This document shows, piece by piece, positions 39,832 through 49,293 of a stretch of DNA of 64,000 nt (its first letter is position 1; the number at the start of each line of letters is the position of its first letter). A model generated the notes under the pieces. It was not told the DNA's origin, did no database searches, and saw nothing but the letters and a program-made list of their open reading frames with translations. A program made the position numbers and the translations under genes. Origin of the DNA: Sphingobium sp. 66-54 (GTDB lineage: Bacteria; Pseudomonadota; Alphaproteobacteria; Sphingomonadales; Sphingomonadaceae); the NCBI GenBank assembly GCA_001899715.1, contig MKWI01000009.1, forward strand, positions 62,001 through 126,000. The letters run 5' to 3'.

Positions 39832-41217
39832 ATGCGTGCGATGCGGTCATCCCTTGCCGATCGGCAAGACCCCGTTTCCATTGTTGATCTGTTTACAATC
39901 GGCATCGGCCCATCCAGCTCCCACACGGTCGGCCCGATGCGCGCAGCCGCCCGCTTCGCCGCCCTTGTCACCACCGACCGGCCGCCCGTCGCGCGCGTGC
40001 GCTGCACCTTGCACGGCTCGCTCGCGCTCACCGGGCGCGGCCACGCCACCGACAGCGCGATCCTGCTCGGCCTTGCCGGCTGGAGCCCCGAGACGGTCGA
40101 CCCGGACGCGGCGCCCGCCATCGTCGCGCGGATCGGTAAGAGCGGGCGGCTGCCGCTCGCCGGGCGGGACGAGATCGCCTTCGACACCGGGCGCGACCTG
40201 ATCTTCGACCCGAGCTTCCTGCCCGAGCACCCCAACGCCATGCAGTTCGAAGCAGCATTCGCGGACGGCACGCGGCTGGCGCGGCGCTTCCTCTCGATCG
40301 GTGGCGGCGCGATCATCGAGGCGGGCGCGCAATCGCCCCGCCGCAACATCCGCCTGCCGCACAGCTTCGACTCCGCCGCGGAGCTGCTCGCCATCGGCGA
40401 TGCGACCGGCCTCTCCATCGGCGCCATCGTGCGCGCGAACGAGACCGCGTGGCGCGAGCCGGCCGAGACGGACGCCCGGCTGGACCGCGTGCGCGCCGCC
40501 ATGTTCGCCTGCATCGACCGGGGCCTGCGGCGCGAGGGCGAATTGCCCGGCGGGCTCCACGTCCGCCGCCGCGCCCACAAGATCCACGCGGCGCTGACCG
40601 CGCGGGGCCACGCCGTCCAGCCGTCCGACGTGTTCGAGTGGGTCAGCCTGTGGGCGCTCGCGGTCAATGAGGAGAATGCCGCCGGCGGGCGGGTCGTGAC
40701 ATCGCCCACCAACGGCGCGGCTGGCGTCATCCCGGCGGTGATGCGCTATTATGAGAGCTTCGTGCCCGGCGCGGACCCCGCCGGATCGCGCCTGCTGCTC
40801 GCCACCGCCGCCGCCATCGGCCTGCTCTACAAGAAACGCGCCTCCATCTCCGCCGCCGAAATGGGCTGCCAGGGCGAGGTCGGCGTCGCCTGCTCGATGG
40901 CGGCGGCGGGGCTCGCGGCGGTGCTCGGCGGCAGCAACCGCCAGATCGAGAACGCCGCCGAAATCGGCATGGAGCATAATCTCGGCCTCACCTGCGATCC
41001 GGTCGGCGGGCTGGTGCAAATCCCCTGCATCGAGCGCAACACCATGGGCGCGATCAAGGCGATCAACGCCGCCTATCTCGCCCTGCGCGGCGATGGCGCC
41101 CATGTCGTCAGCCTCGACGCGGTGATCGAGACGATGCGCCAGACCGGCGAGGACATGCGCTCGCAATATAAGGAGACGAGCCTCGGCGGACTGGCGGTCA
41201 ATGTGGTGGAGTGCTGA
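39832..41217 (+). CDS. sdaA: L-serine ammonia-lyase (serine dehydratase)
   Basis: A 461-residue iron-sulfur L-serine dehydratase converting serine to pyruvate and ammonia. The N-terminal beta domain starts [20 protein letters not shown]; the alpha domain carries the 4Fe-4S cysteines in [26 protein letters not shown] and [35 protein letters not shown] is a family hallmark. ATG 39832 after tggagcg. Full length, single-chain form; monocistronic, followed by two hairpin repeats. Confidence 0.95.
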   Translation: MRAMRSSLADRQDPVSIVDLFTIGIGPSSSHTVGPMRAAARFAALVTTDRPPVARVRCTLHGSLALTGRGHATDSAILLGLAGWSPETVDPDAAPAIVARIGKSGRLPLAGRDEIAFDTGRDLIFDPSFLPEHPNAMQFEAAFADGTRLARRFLSIGGGAIIEAGAQSPRRNIRLPHSFDSAAELLAIGDATGLSIGAIVRANETAWREPAETDARLDRVRAAMFACIDRGLRREGELPGGLHVRRRAHKIHAALTARGHAVQPSDVFEWVSLWALAVNEENAAGGRVVTSPTNGAAGVIPAVMRYYESFVPGADPAGSRLLLATAAAIGLLYKKRASISAAEMGCQGEVGVACSMAAAGLAAVLGGSNRQIENAAEIGMEHNLGLTCDPVGGLVQIPCIERNTMGAIKAINAAYLALRGDGAHVVSLDAVIETMRQTGEDMRSQYKETSLGGLAVNVVEC

Positions 41218-41285
41218 GAGGGACCCTTGCCGATGCCCTGATGGACGGTCCGGCGAGCACGCTTCCGCCTCCTGTTCGTTCGCTT

Positions 41286-41353
41286 CCGTTCGTGCCGCGC
41301 GAAGTTGAGATACGCTCCGCACAACATGTCTCAACTTCGCGCGGCACGAACGG
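41286..41353. repeat. Perfect 25-bp inverted repeat with 18-nt loop
   Basis: Arms 41286-41310 and 41329-41353 (CCGTTCGTGCCGCGCGAAGT... and its exact complement) with an 18-nt loop. Forms a very stable hairpin in RNA or DNA; likely a terminator or REP-like element. Confidence 0.8.
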
Positions 41354-41440
41354 AGAGGGTCGATCGGGCGGGCTCCGGCGCACGCCTGGGGTTCGGACTG
41401 CACCGTTGACGGGCAATCCCTTCTCCGGCAGCAACGGCTT

Positions 41441-41517
41441 GTGCTCCTGCGCAGGCAGGGGCCCAGAGCGGCGAAGCACCGCGGTTGGGCTCTGGGTTCC
41501 TGCCTGCGCAGGAACAC
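41441..41517. repeat. Intergenic hairpin repeat copy 2
   Basis: GTGCTCCTGC-GCAGGCAGGG at the left and its complement CCTGCCTGCGCAGGAACAC at the right. Same family as copies at 27231, 47380, 47581 and 60071. Confidence 0.75.
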
Positions 41518-41595
41518 GAGGCTCGCTCTCAAACCGCCAGCCTAAGCCAAAACACGCCGCTTCCCTCCCCCCGGCACACACCCTAGATTGCGCCC

Positions 41596-44500
41596 ATGCC
41601 GGATGCTGCCGACTCCGCCCCCTTCGCGGCCTTTGCGCCGCCCATCCGGCCCCCGACGCCGCTCCGCACTGCGATCACCGCCGCCTATCGCGAGCCAGAG
41701 CCGGCCTGCGTCGCCCGGCTGCTGCCCGCCGCGACCCTGCCCGCCCCCCTTCGCGCCGCCGCGCGGGAGACGGCGCGCATGCTCGTCACAAAGCTGCGCA
41801 CGCGGCAGCGGGGCACGGGCGTGGAGGGGCTGGTGCAGGAATATGCGCTCTCCAGCCAAGAGGGCGTGGCGCTGATGTGCCTCGCCGAAGCGCTGCTGCG
41901 CATCCCCGACGCCGCGACGCGCGACGCGCTGATCCGCGACAAGATCGGCCCCGGCGACTGGGGCGCACATCTCGGCACCAGCCGCTCCTTGTTCGTCAAC
42001 GCGGCGACGTGGGGCCTCATCATCACCGGCAAGCTGGTCGACCCGGTCAACGACCGTGGCCTCGCCGCCGCGCTCAGCCGCCTGCTGACCCGCGCGGGCG
42101 AACCTGTGGTGCGGCGCGCGGTTGACCTCGCCATGCGGATGATGGGCGAGCAGTTCGTCACCGGCGAGACCATCGACGAGGCGCTCCGCCGCGCGCGGAC
42201 CATGGAGGCCAGGGGCTTCACCTACAGCTTCGACATGCTCGGCGAGGCGGCCGCCACCGCGCGCGATGCCGAGCGCTATTACGCGGCCTATGAACGCGCC
42301 ATCCACGCCATTGGCAAGGCGGCGGCCGGGCGCGGGCCGATTGCGGGCAATGGCATCTCGATCAAGCTCTCGGCGCTGCATCCGCGCTACACCCGCGCGC
42401 AGGCCGGCCGGGTGATGGGGGAGCTGCTGCCACGCGTGACGGCACTGGCTGCGCTGGCCCGCTCCTACGACATCGGCCTCAATATCGACGCGGAGGAAGC
42501 CGACCGGCTGGAGCTGTCGCTCGACATATTGGAGAGCCTCGCGCTCGACCCGGCGCTGCGCGGCTGGAACGGCCTCGGCTTCGTCGTGCAGGCTTATGGC
42601 AAGCGCTGCCCCTATGTGATCGACTGGATCGTCGCCCTTGCCCGCCGGGCCGGGCGGCGGATCATGGTGCGGCTGGTCAAGGGTGCCTATTGGGACGCGG
42701 AGATCAAGCGCGCGCAGGTCGACGGGTTGCCCGGCTTCCCGGTCTATACCCGCAAGATCCATACCGATGTGGCCTATATCGCCTGCGCGGCGAAGCTGCT
42801 GGCGGCGAAGGACGCGGTGTTCCCGCAATTCGCCACGCACAACGCCCAATCGCTGGCGACCATCTACCAGATGGCGGGGCCGGATTTCACGCCCGGCGAC
42901 TATGAGTTCCAGTGCCTGCACGGCATGGGCGAGCCGCTCTATCAGGAGGTGGTCGGCAAGGCGAAGCTGGACCGGCCGTGCCGCATCTACGCGCCGGTCG
43001 GCACGCATGAGACGCTGCTCGCCTATCTCGTCCGCCGGCTGCTGGAGAATGGCGCCAATTCGAGCTTCGTCAACCGCATCGGCGACCCGGACGTGCCGAT
43101 CGAGGCCCTCATCGCCGACCCGGCCGGGCAGGTCGCCGCCATGCCGGTGCCCGGCGCACCGCACGAGCAGATCGCGCTGCCGGGCGATCTTTATCCGGAT
43201 CGGCGCAACTCGGCGGGGCTCGATCTGAGCGACGAGACTGTGCTCACGGCGCTGGGCGGCTCGCTGCGGGACAGCGCGGCGATGGCATGGACCGCCGGGG
43301 AGGAAGGCACGGAACGCCCGGTGCGCAACCCCGCCGACCATCGCGATGTCGTCGGCACGGTGCGGGAGATGGCGCCAGAGGCGGCCGCCGCCTGCGTCGC
43401 GCGCGCCGCCGCATCGGGCTGGCCGGCGGTGCCGCTCGCCGCCCGCGCCGCCGCGCTGGAGCGCGCCGCCGATGCGCTCCAGACGCAGATGCCGGTGCTG
43501 ATGGGCCTCATCATGCGCGAGGCGGGGAAGTCCGCCACCAACGCCATCTCGGAAGTGCGCGAGGCCACCGATTTCCTGCGCTATTATGCGGAGCAGGCGC
43601 GCGCAACCTTCCGTGCCGACACGCGGCCGCTCGGGCCGACCGTGTGCATATCCCCGTGGAATTTCCCGCTTGCCATCTTCACCGGGCAGATCGCCGCCGC
43701 GCTGGTTGCCGGTAATCCGGTGCTCGCCAAGCCGGCCGAGGAAACGCCGCTGATCGCCGCGCAGGCCGTGCGGCTGCTGCACGAGGCCGGCGTGCCCGCC
43801 GACGCACTCCAGCTCGTGCCCGGCGACGGCGCCGTGGGCGCGGCGCTGGTCGGCGCGGCGCAGACGGCGGCGGTGATGTTCACCGGATCGACCGAGGTGG
43901 CCCGGCTGATCCAGACCCAGCTCGCCGCGCGGCTCTCCCCCGCCGGCCGCCCCATCCCCTTCATCGCCGAGACGGGCGGGCAGAATGCGATGATCGTCGA
44001 TTCCTCCGCCCTGCCCGAGCAGGTAGTGGCGGACGTGCTCGCCTCCGCCTTCGACAGCGCCGGCCAGCGCTGCTCTGCGCTGCGCGTGCTCTGCTTGCAG
44101 GAGGAGATCGCCGACCGGATGCTGGCGCTGCTGCGCGATGCGCTGGTCGAGCTGCGCGTGGGCCGTACCGACCGGCTGGCGGTGGATATCGGCCCGGTCA
44201 TCACCGCACAGGCGCAGCAGGGAATCGAGACGCATATCGCGGCGATGCGCGCGGCGGGACACGCCGTCCACCAGACGCCGCTGCCGCCCGAGACGATGCA
44301 CGGCACCTTCGTCCCGCCGACGATCATCGCGCTGGACTCCATCGCCGCGCTGGACCGCGAGATTTTCGGCCCGGTGCTGCATGTCGTGCGCTACCGCCGC
44401 GAGCAGATCGACGATCTGATCGGTGCGATCAACGCCACCGGCTACGGCCTCACCTTCGGCCTGCACACGCGGCTGGAGGAGACGATCGGCCATGTCACCG

Positions 44501-45219
44501 GCCGGGTGCGGGCGGGCAATCATTACATCAACCGCAACATGATCGGCGCGGTGGTGGGCGTGCAGCCGTTCGGCGGGCGCGGCCTCTCGGGCACCGGCCC
44601 CAAGGCGGGCGGGCCGCTCTATCTCGGTCGGCTGCTGGACGCCGCGCCCGACGCCTTGCCGCTGCCCCCGGCCGCGCTGCCCGCTCCGGCGCTGGACGCC
44701 TTCATCGACTGGCTGGACCTGCACCGGGAGGAGACCGCCGCCAGCATCGCCCGCACTTATGCCGCCGCCTCCCCGCTGGGCCTGACGCTGGAGCTGCCCG
44801 GCCCGGTCGGCGAGCTCAACCTCTACGCGCTGCATCCGCGCGGCACCATCCTGCTGTGCCCGACCAGCCACGAGGGCCTCTACCAGCAGATCGCCGCCGT
44901 GCTGGCCACCGGCAATGAAGCGCGCATCGAAGGCGAGCCGCTGCCCGGTGACCTGCCGCCCGCCGTGCTGGAGCGCCTGACCGCCCCGACCGACCGCCCG
45001 CTTGCCGGCGCGCTGATCGAAGGCGAGCCGGCCCATATCCGTGCAACGCTGACCGCCATCGCCGCGCGACCGGGGCCGGTGCTGCTCGCCCAGGCCGCCT
45101 CCCGCACCGATTGCGTGGCCGGCCCGGCCTACCGGCTCGACTGGCTTGTCGAGGAAGTCGCAACCTCCATCAACACCACCGCCTCGGGCGGCAATGCGAG
45201 CCTGATGACGATCGGGTGA
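41596..45219 (+). CDS. putA: Bifunctional proline dehydrogenase / glutamate-semialdehyde dehydrogenase PutA
   Basis: A 1207-residue enzyme oxidising proline to glutamate in two steps with substrate channelling. Residues ~60-500 are the flavin-dependent proline dehydrogenase barrel (GNGISIKLSALHPRY, IGLNIDAEEADRLELSLD, VRLVKGAYWDAEIKRAQ, YEFQCLHGMGEPLY). Residues ~560-1050 are the aldehyde dehydrogenase (ISPWNFPLAIFTGQIAAAL, FIAETGGQNAMIVDSS with the catalytic Glu, SAGQRCSALRVLCLQEE with the catalytic Cys). The C-terminal ~130 residues are the extra domain of long PutAs. There is no N-terminal ribbon-helix-helix repressor, so this PutA does not regulate itself by DNA binding. Confidence 0.95.
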   Translation: MPDAADSAPFAAFAPPIRPPTPLRTAITAAYREPEPACVARLLPAATLPAPLRAAARETARMLVTKLRTRQRGTGVEGLVQEYALSSQEGVALMCLAEALLRIPDAATRDALIRDKIGPGDWGAHLGTSRSLFVNAATWGLIITGKLVDPVNDRGLAAALSRLLTRAGEPVVRRAVDLAMRMMGEQFVTGETIDEALRRARTMEARGFTYSFDMLGEAAATARDAERYYAAYERAIHAIGKAAAGRGPIAGNGISIKLSALHPRYTRAQAGRVMGELLPRVTALAALARSYDIGLNIDAEEADRLELSLDILESLALDPALRGWNGLGFVVQAYGKRCPYVIDWIVALARRAGRRIMVRLVKGAYWDAEIKRAQVDGLPGFPVYTRKIHTDVAYIACAAKLLAAKDAVFPQFATHNAQSLATIYQMAGPDFTPGDYEFQCLHGMGEPLYQEVVGKAKLDRPCRIYAPVGTHETLLAYLVRRLLENGANSSFVNRIGDPDVPIEALIADPAGQVAAMPVPGAPHEQIALPGDLYPDRRNSAGLDLSDETVLTALGGSLRDSAAMAWTAGEEGTERPVRNPADHRDVVGTVREMAPEAAAACVARAAASGWPAVPLAARAAALERAADALQTQMPVLMGLIMREAGKSATNAISEVREATDFLRYYAEQARATFRADTRPLGPTVCISPWNFPLAIFTGQIAAALVAGNPVLAKPAEETPLIAAQAVRLLHEAGVPADALQLVPGDGAVGAALVGAAQTAAVMFTGSTEVARLIQTQLAARLSPAGRPIPFIAETGGQNAMIVDSSALPEQVVADVLASAFDSAGQRCSALRVLCLQEEIADRMLALLRDALVELRVGRTDRLAVDIGPVITAQAQQGIETHIAAMRAAGHAVHQTPLPPETMHGTFVPPTIIALDSIAALDREIFGPVLHVVRYRREQIDDLIGAINATGYGLTFGLHTRLEETIGHVTGRVRAGNHYINRNMIGAVVGVQPFGGRGLSGTGPKAGGPLYLGRLLDAAPDALPLPPAALPAPALDAFIDWLDLHREETAASIARTYAAASPLGLTLELPGPVGELNLYALHPRGTILLCPTSHEGLYQQIAAVLATGNEARIEGEPLPGDLPPAVLERLTAPTDRPLAGALIEGEPAHIRATLTAIAARPGPVLLAQAASRTDCVAGPAYRLDWLVEEVATSINTTASGGNASLMTIG

Positions 45220-45243
45220 GCGCTCTGCCTCGTGACGATCGGT

Positions 45244-46410
45244 CTAATACGGCAGCCCCACGTAATTTTCCGCGATGCTGGTCTGGGCGGCGCGGCTGGA
45301 GGCGATGTAGTCCAGCTCGGCGACCTGCATCGCGCGCTCGAAGGGGCCGTCCTCGGGGAAGCGGTGCATCAGCCGGGTGAGCGACCAACTGAACCGCTCG
45401 GCCTTCCAGACGCGGGACAGTGCCTTGTCCGAATAGGCCGCAACGGCATCCGCATCGCCCCGTTTGGCGAAGGCGACCAGCGCCTCGGCCGCATAATATA
45501 CGTCGCTGGCGGCGAGGTTGAGGCCCTTGGCGCCGGTGGGCGGCACGATATGCGCAGAGTCGCCGCAGAGCATCAGGCTGCCGTGGCGCATCGGCGTGAA
45601 CACGTGCGAGCGCAGCGGTGCGATGGATTTCTCGATGGCCGGGCCGCGCGTGATATGCGGCGCAACCGCCGGGCCGAGGCGCAGCGCCAACTCGTCCCAG
45701 ATGCGCTCGTCCGGCCAGTCCTCAAGTTTCTCGGTCAGCGGCACGTCGACATAATAGCGGCTGCGCGTGAGGCTGCGCTGGGAGGCAAGCGCGAAGCCGC
45801 GCTCGTGATTGGCGTAGATCAGCTCATGATTGCAGGGCGGTACATCGGCGAGGATGCCGAGCCAGCCAAACGGATATTCGCGGCCGTAATCGCGCCCGAC
45901 GGAGGCGGGGATCGTCTGCCGGCTGGGGCCGTGGAACCCGTCGCAGCCGACGATGATGCGCGCGTCGACCCGCTGCGCCACGCCGTCCTTCACATAAGTG
46001 ACATAGGGCGCATCGCTCTCGACAGCATGCAGCGTAACGTCCTGCGCCTCGTAGACGACCTCCAGCCCGCGCGCCTCGCGCGCGTCCATCAGGTCGCGGG
46101 TCAACTCGGTCTGGCCGTAGACGACGACATGGCTGCCGACGAGATCGGCGATGTCGATGCGGATCAGCCGCTCGCCATCGGCAAGGTTGAAGCCGTCATG
46201 CACCAGACCCTCGGCCTTGAGCCGGGCATCCAGCCCGAGCCGCTCCATCAGCGCCACGGTGCCGCGCTCCAGCACGCCGGCACGGATGCGGCTCAGCACA
46301 TAGGCTGGCGAGCGCCGCTCCAGCACGATGCAATCCACGCCCTCGGCACGCAGCAGATGGCCGAGCAGCAGACCGGCCGGACCGGCACCGATAATGCAAA
46401 TACGGGTCAT
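45244..46410 (-). CDS. pobA: 4-hydroxybenzoate 3-monooxygenase
   Basis: A 388-residue FAD monooxygenase converting 4-hydroxybenzoate to protocatechuate with NADPH and O2. FAD-binding GAGPAG is at residues 8-13, the DG motif is GCDGFHGPSR (~155-164) and the GD motif is LCGDSAHIVPPTGAKGLNLA. Substrate-site residues occur in LIYANHERGFALASQRS, and the C terminus ENYVGLPY matches the family tail. Length equals the Pseudomonas enzyme. ATG 46410 after GGGAGAGG. Divergent from the AraC-type regulator 88 bp away. Confidence 0.96.
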   Translation of the reverse strand: MTRICIIGAGPAGLLLGHLLRAEGVDCIVLERRSPAYVLSRIRAGVLERGTVALMERLGLDARLKAEGLVHDGFNLADGERLIRIDIADLVGSHVVVYGQTELTRDLMDAREARGLEVVYEAQDVTLHAVESDAPYVTYVKDGVAQRVDARIIVGCDGFHGPSRQTIPASVGRDYGREYPFGWLGILADVPPCNHELIYANHERGFALASQRSLTRSRYYVDVPLTEKLEDWPDERIWDELALRLGPAVAPHITRGPAIEKSIAPLRSHVFTPMRHGSLMLCGDSAHIVPPTGAKGLNLAASDVYYAAEALVAFAKRGDADAVAAYSDKALSRVWKAERFSWSLTRLMHRFPEDGPFERAMQVAELDYIASSRAAQTSIAENYVGLPY

Positions 46411-46498
46411 ATCGCCTCTCCCGATCATGCCGGCTATTTCGCCCGATCCGGCAGGAAAAGGAAGGGACGGTTCGGACAGAGTCTGGTATGATTGAGAC

Positions 46499-47356
46499 AT
46501 GCGCTCCGTCTCACCCGCCATCCCCAGCTATGCGCTCTACGGCGACAGTCAGGACGCACCGCTGGACGAGTTCTTCCATTGCGAGACGATCGCTATCCGC
46601 AGCCGCCGGTATGATTGGGAAATCGCGCCCCATCTCCACCCGGCCCTCTCGCAGATGCTGTTCGTGGCGCGCGGCGCGGTCGACGTGCGGCTGGGCGAGG
46701 CGCAGCACGCGCTGGCGGGGCCGCTGCTGGTGTGCGTGCCGAGCGGGCTCGTCCACGGCTTCCGCTTCTCGCCCAGCGTGGTCGGGTTCGTCGTCACCGC
46801 CTCGCAGGATTTTCTCGATAGCCTGGGGCGGCACGACGCGCTGCGGGCGCAGATGCGCGCGGCGGCGCTGCACATGCCCACGCCGGCGCTCACGCGGAGC
46901 CTGCTCCAGATCGGCCGGCAATTGCTGATCGCCGAGCGCGACCGCTTCGACCCCGACGCGCACCGCCTGCACCGCACGCTGGCCGAAGCCTGGCTGCGCC
47001 TCGCCATCCAGCCCGGCCTCGCCCGCGCCGCGCAGCGCGGCACCGTCGCGCAGCGCTTTCAGGCGCTGGTCGAGACCAGCTATCGCGAGCACCGGCCGCT
47101 GGCCTTCTACGCCGCGCAACTCGGCTGCACCGTGCGCACTCTCTCGCGCCAGACCGACGAGGCGTTCGGCCTCTCGCCGCTCCAGTTCATCAGCCGCCGG
47201 CTCTTGTTCGAAGCGCGCCGGCTGCTGCGCTTCACCACCGCGAGTTGCAGCGAGGTTGCGGCGGAGCTGGGGTTCGACGACCCGGCCTATTTCTCGCGCT
47301 TCTACCGGCGGATGACCGGCCGCAGCCCGAGCGAGGACAAGCGGGCGGCACGGTAG
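46499..47356 (+). CDS. pobR: AraC-family activator of pobA (PobR-like)
   Basis: A 285-residue AraC/XylS regulator: N-terminal cupin-like ligand domain (HLHPALSQMLFVARGAVDVR, LVCVPSGLVHGFRFS) and two C-terminal HTH motifs (LAFYAAQLGCTVRTLSRQ and CSEVAAELGFDDPAYFSRFY followed by the family ending RRMTGRSPSE). The divergent position to pobA and the domain layout match AraC-type PobR/PobC, which activate pobA when 4-hydroxybenzoate binds. ATG 46499. Confidence 0.88.
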   Translation: MRSVSPAIPSYALYGDSQDAPLDEFFHCETIAIRSRRYDWEIAPHLHPALSQMLFVARGAVDVRLGEAQHALAGPLLVCVPSGLVHGFRFSPSVVGFVVTASQDFLDSLGRHDALRAQMRAAALHMPTPALTRSLLQIGRQLLIAERDRFDPDAHRLHRTLAEAWLRLAIQPGLARAAQRGTVAQRFQALVETSYREHRPLAFYAAQLGCTVRTLSRQTDEAFGLSPLQFISRRLLFEARRLLRFTTASCSEVAAELGFDDPAYFSRFYRRMTGRSPSEDKRAAR

Positions 47357-47379
47357 GGGACTCTCGTTCAGAGAGGGGC

Positions 47380-47455
47380 GTGCTCCTGCGAAAGCAGGAG
47401 TCCAGGGCGGCAGGGCGGCGCGATTGAGCCATGGGCTCCTGCCTGCGCAGGAGAA
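47380..47455. repeat. Intergenic hairpin repeat copy 3
   Basis: TGCTCCTGCG-AAAG-CAGGAG with a distal GGCTCCTGCCTGCGCAGGAG arm; same family as 27231, 41441, 47581 and 60071. Confidence 0.72.
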
Positions 47456-47580
47456 CATGCTGCCGCACACCCGCCGATTGGAGGACTACCCCCACGATAG
47501 CGAACAGCCCTCCCCGCGCCCTCCTTTACGAAAGGGCGAGAAGGGTCGTTCTCAGATGGGAACTCGCGTTCGGAAGGGGT

Positions 47581-47646
47581 GTGCTCCTGCGCAGGCAGGA
47601 GCCCATGGCGGCAGAGCGGCGCGGTTAGGGCCTGCGCAGGAGTACG
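47581..47646. repeat. Intergenic hairpin repeat copy 4
   Basis: GTGCTCCTGCGCAGGCAGGA followed by a distal CCTGCGCAGGAGTAC arm. Confidence 0.7.
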
Positions 47647-47750
47647 TACATGCCTTGCCCCCGTCCGACCCGATTGGAGGACTGCCATCCGGCGAGAGCG
47701 CAGCGCCCTCCCCGCGCCCTCTTTCACGAAGACGCGGGGTTGGTTCGATC

Positions 47751-49151
47751 TCAGATCGGGTAGTGTCCCGGCAAGGTATCAACCGTGATCCAGCGTAGCT
47801 CGGTGAAGCTGTCGATGCCGGCCTTGCCGCCGAACCGGCCATAGCCCGAGCCCTTGACGCCGCCGAACGGCATCTGCGCCTCGTCATGCACGGTCGGGCC
47901 GTTGACGTGGCAGATGCCCGATTCGATCCGCCGGGCGATCCCGAGACCCTTGGCGATATCGCGCGTGAACACCGAGGCCGAGAGGCCGTATTCGGTGTCG
48001 TTGGCCAACTCCACCGCATGCTCGGCATCGCGCGCGCGGATGATGCCGACCACCGGGCCGAAGCTCTCGTCGCGGAACAGCTTCATGCCCGGCGTCACCT
48101 TGTCGATGACATGGGCAGGCATGAGGACGTTGCTGGTCGTCTCGCCGCCCACCAACTGCGTCGCGCCCTGCGCCAGCGCATCGGCGATCAGGCTCTGGCA
48201 GTGCGCCACCGTTTTGGCGTCGACCACCGCGCCCAGCGGCGTGGTGCCCTCGCGCGGATCGCCCACCGCCATGGAGGCGACCTTCGCCTTGAACTTCGCG
48301 GCAAACTCATCGGCCACCGCCTCGACCACGATGATCCGCTCGGTCGACATGCAGATCTGGCCCTGGTTCATGAACGCGCCGAACGCGGCCGCCTTCACCG
48401 CCTCGTCGAGATCGGCATCCTCCAGCACGACCAGCGGCGCCTTGCCGCCCAGTTCCAGCAGCACGGGCTTGAGATGCTCGGCTGCCCTCCTGGCGATGAT
48501 CTTGCCCACCGCGGTTGAGCCGGTGAAGTTGATGCGCTTCACCTCACGCGCGTCGATCAGCGCGCCAACCACCTCGCCCGCGTCCTGCGGCGCGTTGGTG
48601 ACGACATTGACCACGCCTTCCGGGAAGCCACCCTCGGCAAACGCCTCGATGATGAGCGCATGGGTGCGCGGGCAGGTCTCGCTGGCCTTGAGGATCACCG
48701 CGTTGCCGCAGGCGAGCGGCACGGCGATGGCGCGCACGCCCAGAATGATCGGCGCGTTCCACGGCGCGATGCCAAGGATGACGCCGACCGGCTCGCGCAG
48801 CGCCATGGAGAGGCAGCCCGGCTTGTCGGACGGGATCACCTCGCCGTTGATCTGCGTGGTCAGCGCGGCGGCTTCACGCACCATGGACGCGGCGAGGCCG
48901 AGGTTGAACATCGCCCAGCCGGCGGTCGCGCCGATCTCGCCCATCATCGCTTCGATGAACGCGTCCTTGCGCGCCTCCAGCGCATCGGCGGCCTTCATCA
49001 GCACCGCGCGGCGCGCGTTCGGCCCCATCTGCGACCAGGCCGCGAACCCCTGCGCCGCCTTCGCCGCGACAGCGGGTATATCCGCCGCCTTCATCGCGGC
49101 CGCCGATGACGCAACCGCGCCCGTCAGCGGGTTCAATCGGGTGAAATCCAT
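47751..49151 (-). CDS. Aromatic aldehyde dehydrogenase (vanillin/salicylaldehyde type)
   Basis: A 466-residue NAD-dependent ALDH. Catalytic Glu is in LLELGGKAPLVVLEDADL, nucleophilic Cys in MNQGQICMSTERIIV, with NFTGSTAVGKIIARRAAE and DESFGPVVGIIRARDAEH. The variant motif MNQGQICMSTER and the ending GGVKGSGYGRFGG, ELRWITVDTLPGHYPI are characteristic of salicylaldehyde and vanillin dehydrogenases. With pobA nearby it fits lignin-derived aromatic aldehyde oxidation to benzoates that PobA then hydroxylates (inference). ATG 49151 after CAGGAGAGAGG. Confidence 0.9.
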   Translation of the reverse strand: MDFTRLNPLTGAVASSAAAMKAADIPAVAAKAAQGFAAWSQMGPNARRAVLMKAADALEARKDAFIEAMMGEIGATAGWAMFNLGLAASMVREAAALTTQINGEVIPSDKPGCLSMALREPVGVILGIAPWNAPIILGVRAIAVPLACGNAVILKASETCPRTHALIIEAFAEGGFPEGVVNVVTNAPQDAGEVVGALIDAREVKRINFTGSTAVGKIIARRAAEHLKPVLLELGGKAPLVVLEDADLDEAVKAAAFGAFMNQGQICMSTERIIVVEAVADEFAAKFKAKVASMAVGDPREGTTPLGAVVDAKTVAHCQSLIADALAQGATQLVGGETTSNVLMPAHVIDKVTPGMKLFRDESFGPVVGIIRARDAEHAVELANDTEYGLSASVFTRDIAKGLGIARRIESGICHVNGPTVHDEAQMPFGGVKGSGYGRFGGKAGIDSFTELRWITVDTLPGHYPI

Positions 49152-49293
49152 CTTCCTCTCTCCTGAATCGGGCCGCCGCGCGGCTGAACGAGAGGGCATC
49201 TTTCCCGAGTTCCGGCAAGCCGCGCAAGCCCAGGCCGCGCTTTTTTGCCGGTCCACGGGACTCGCGCACCGGACGATATGCCCGCGCCGCCGT

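Larger units (their letters stand above)
41218..41595. other. Intergenic region with two hairpin elements
   Basis: No gene. It holds a perfect 25-bp inverted repeat (41286-41353) and hairpin repeat copy 2 (41441-41517) between sdaA and putA, both likely to end sdaA transcription. Confidence 0.65.
47357..47750. other. Intergenic cluster of hairpin repeats
   Basis: Two hairpin repeat copies (47380-47455 and 47581-47646) and a duplicated 'CCTCCCCGCGCCCTC..TT' segment (~47512 and ~47707). No gene. Confidence 0.65.

Noticed and set aside
39847-41532. 561-aa open frame antisense to sdaA
   Set aside because: Low-complexity Arg/Gly/Ala/Asp composition; sdaA is intact.
41542-45036. 1164-aa open frame antisense to putA
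   Set aside because: Composition typical of an antisense shadow; putA is complete on the other strand.
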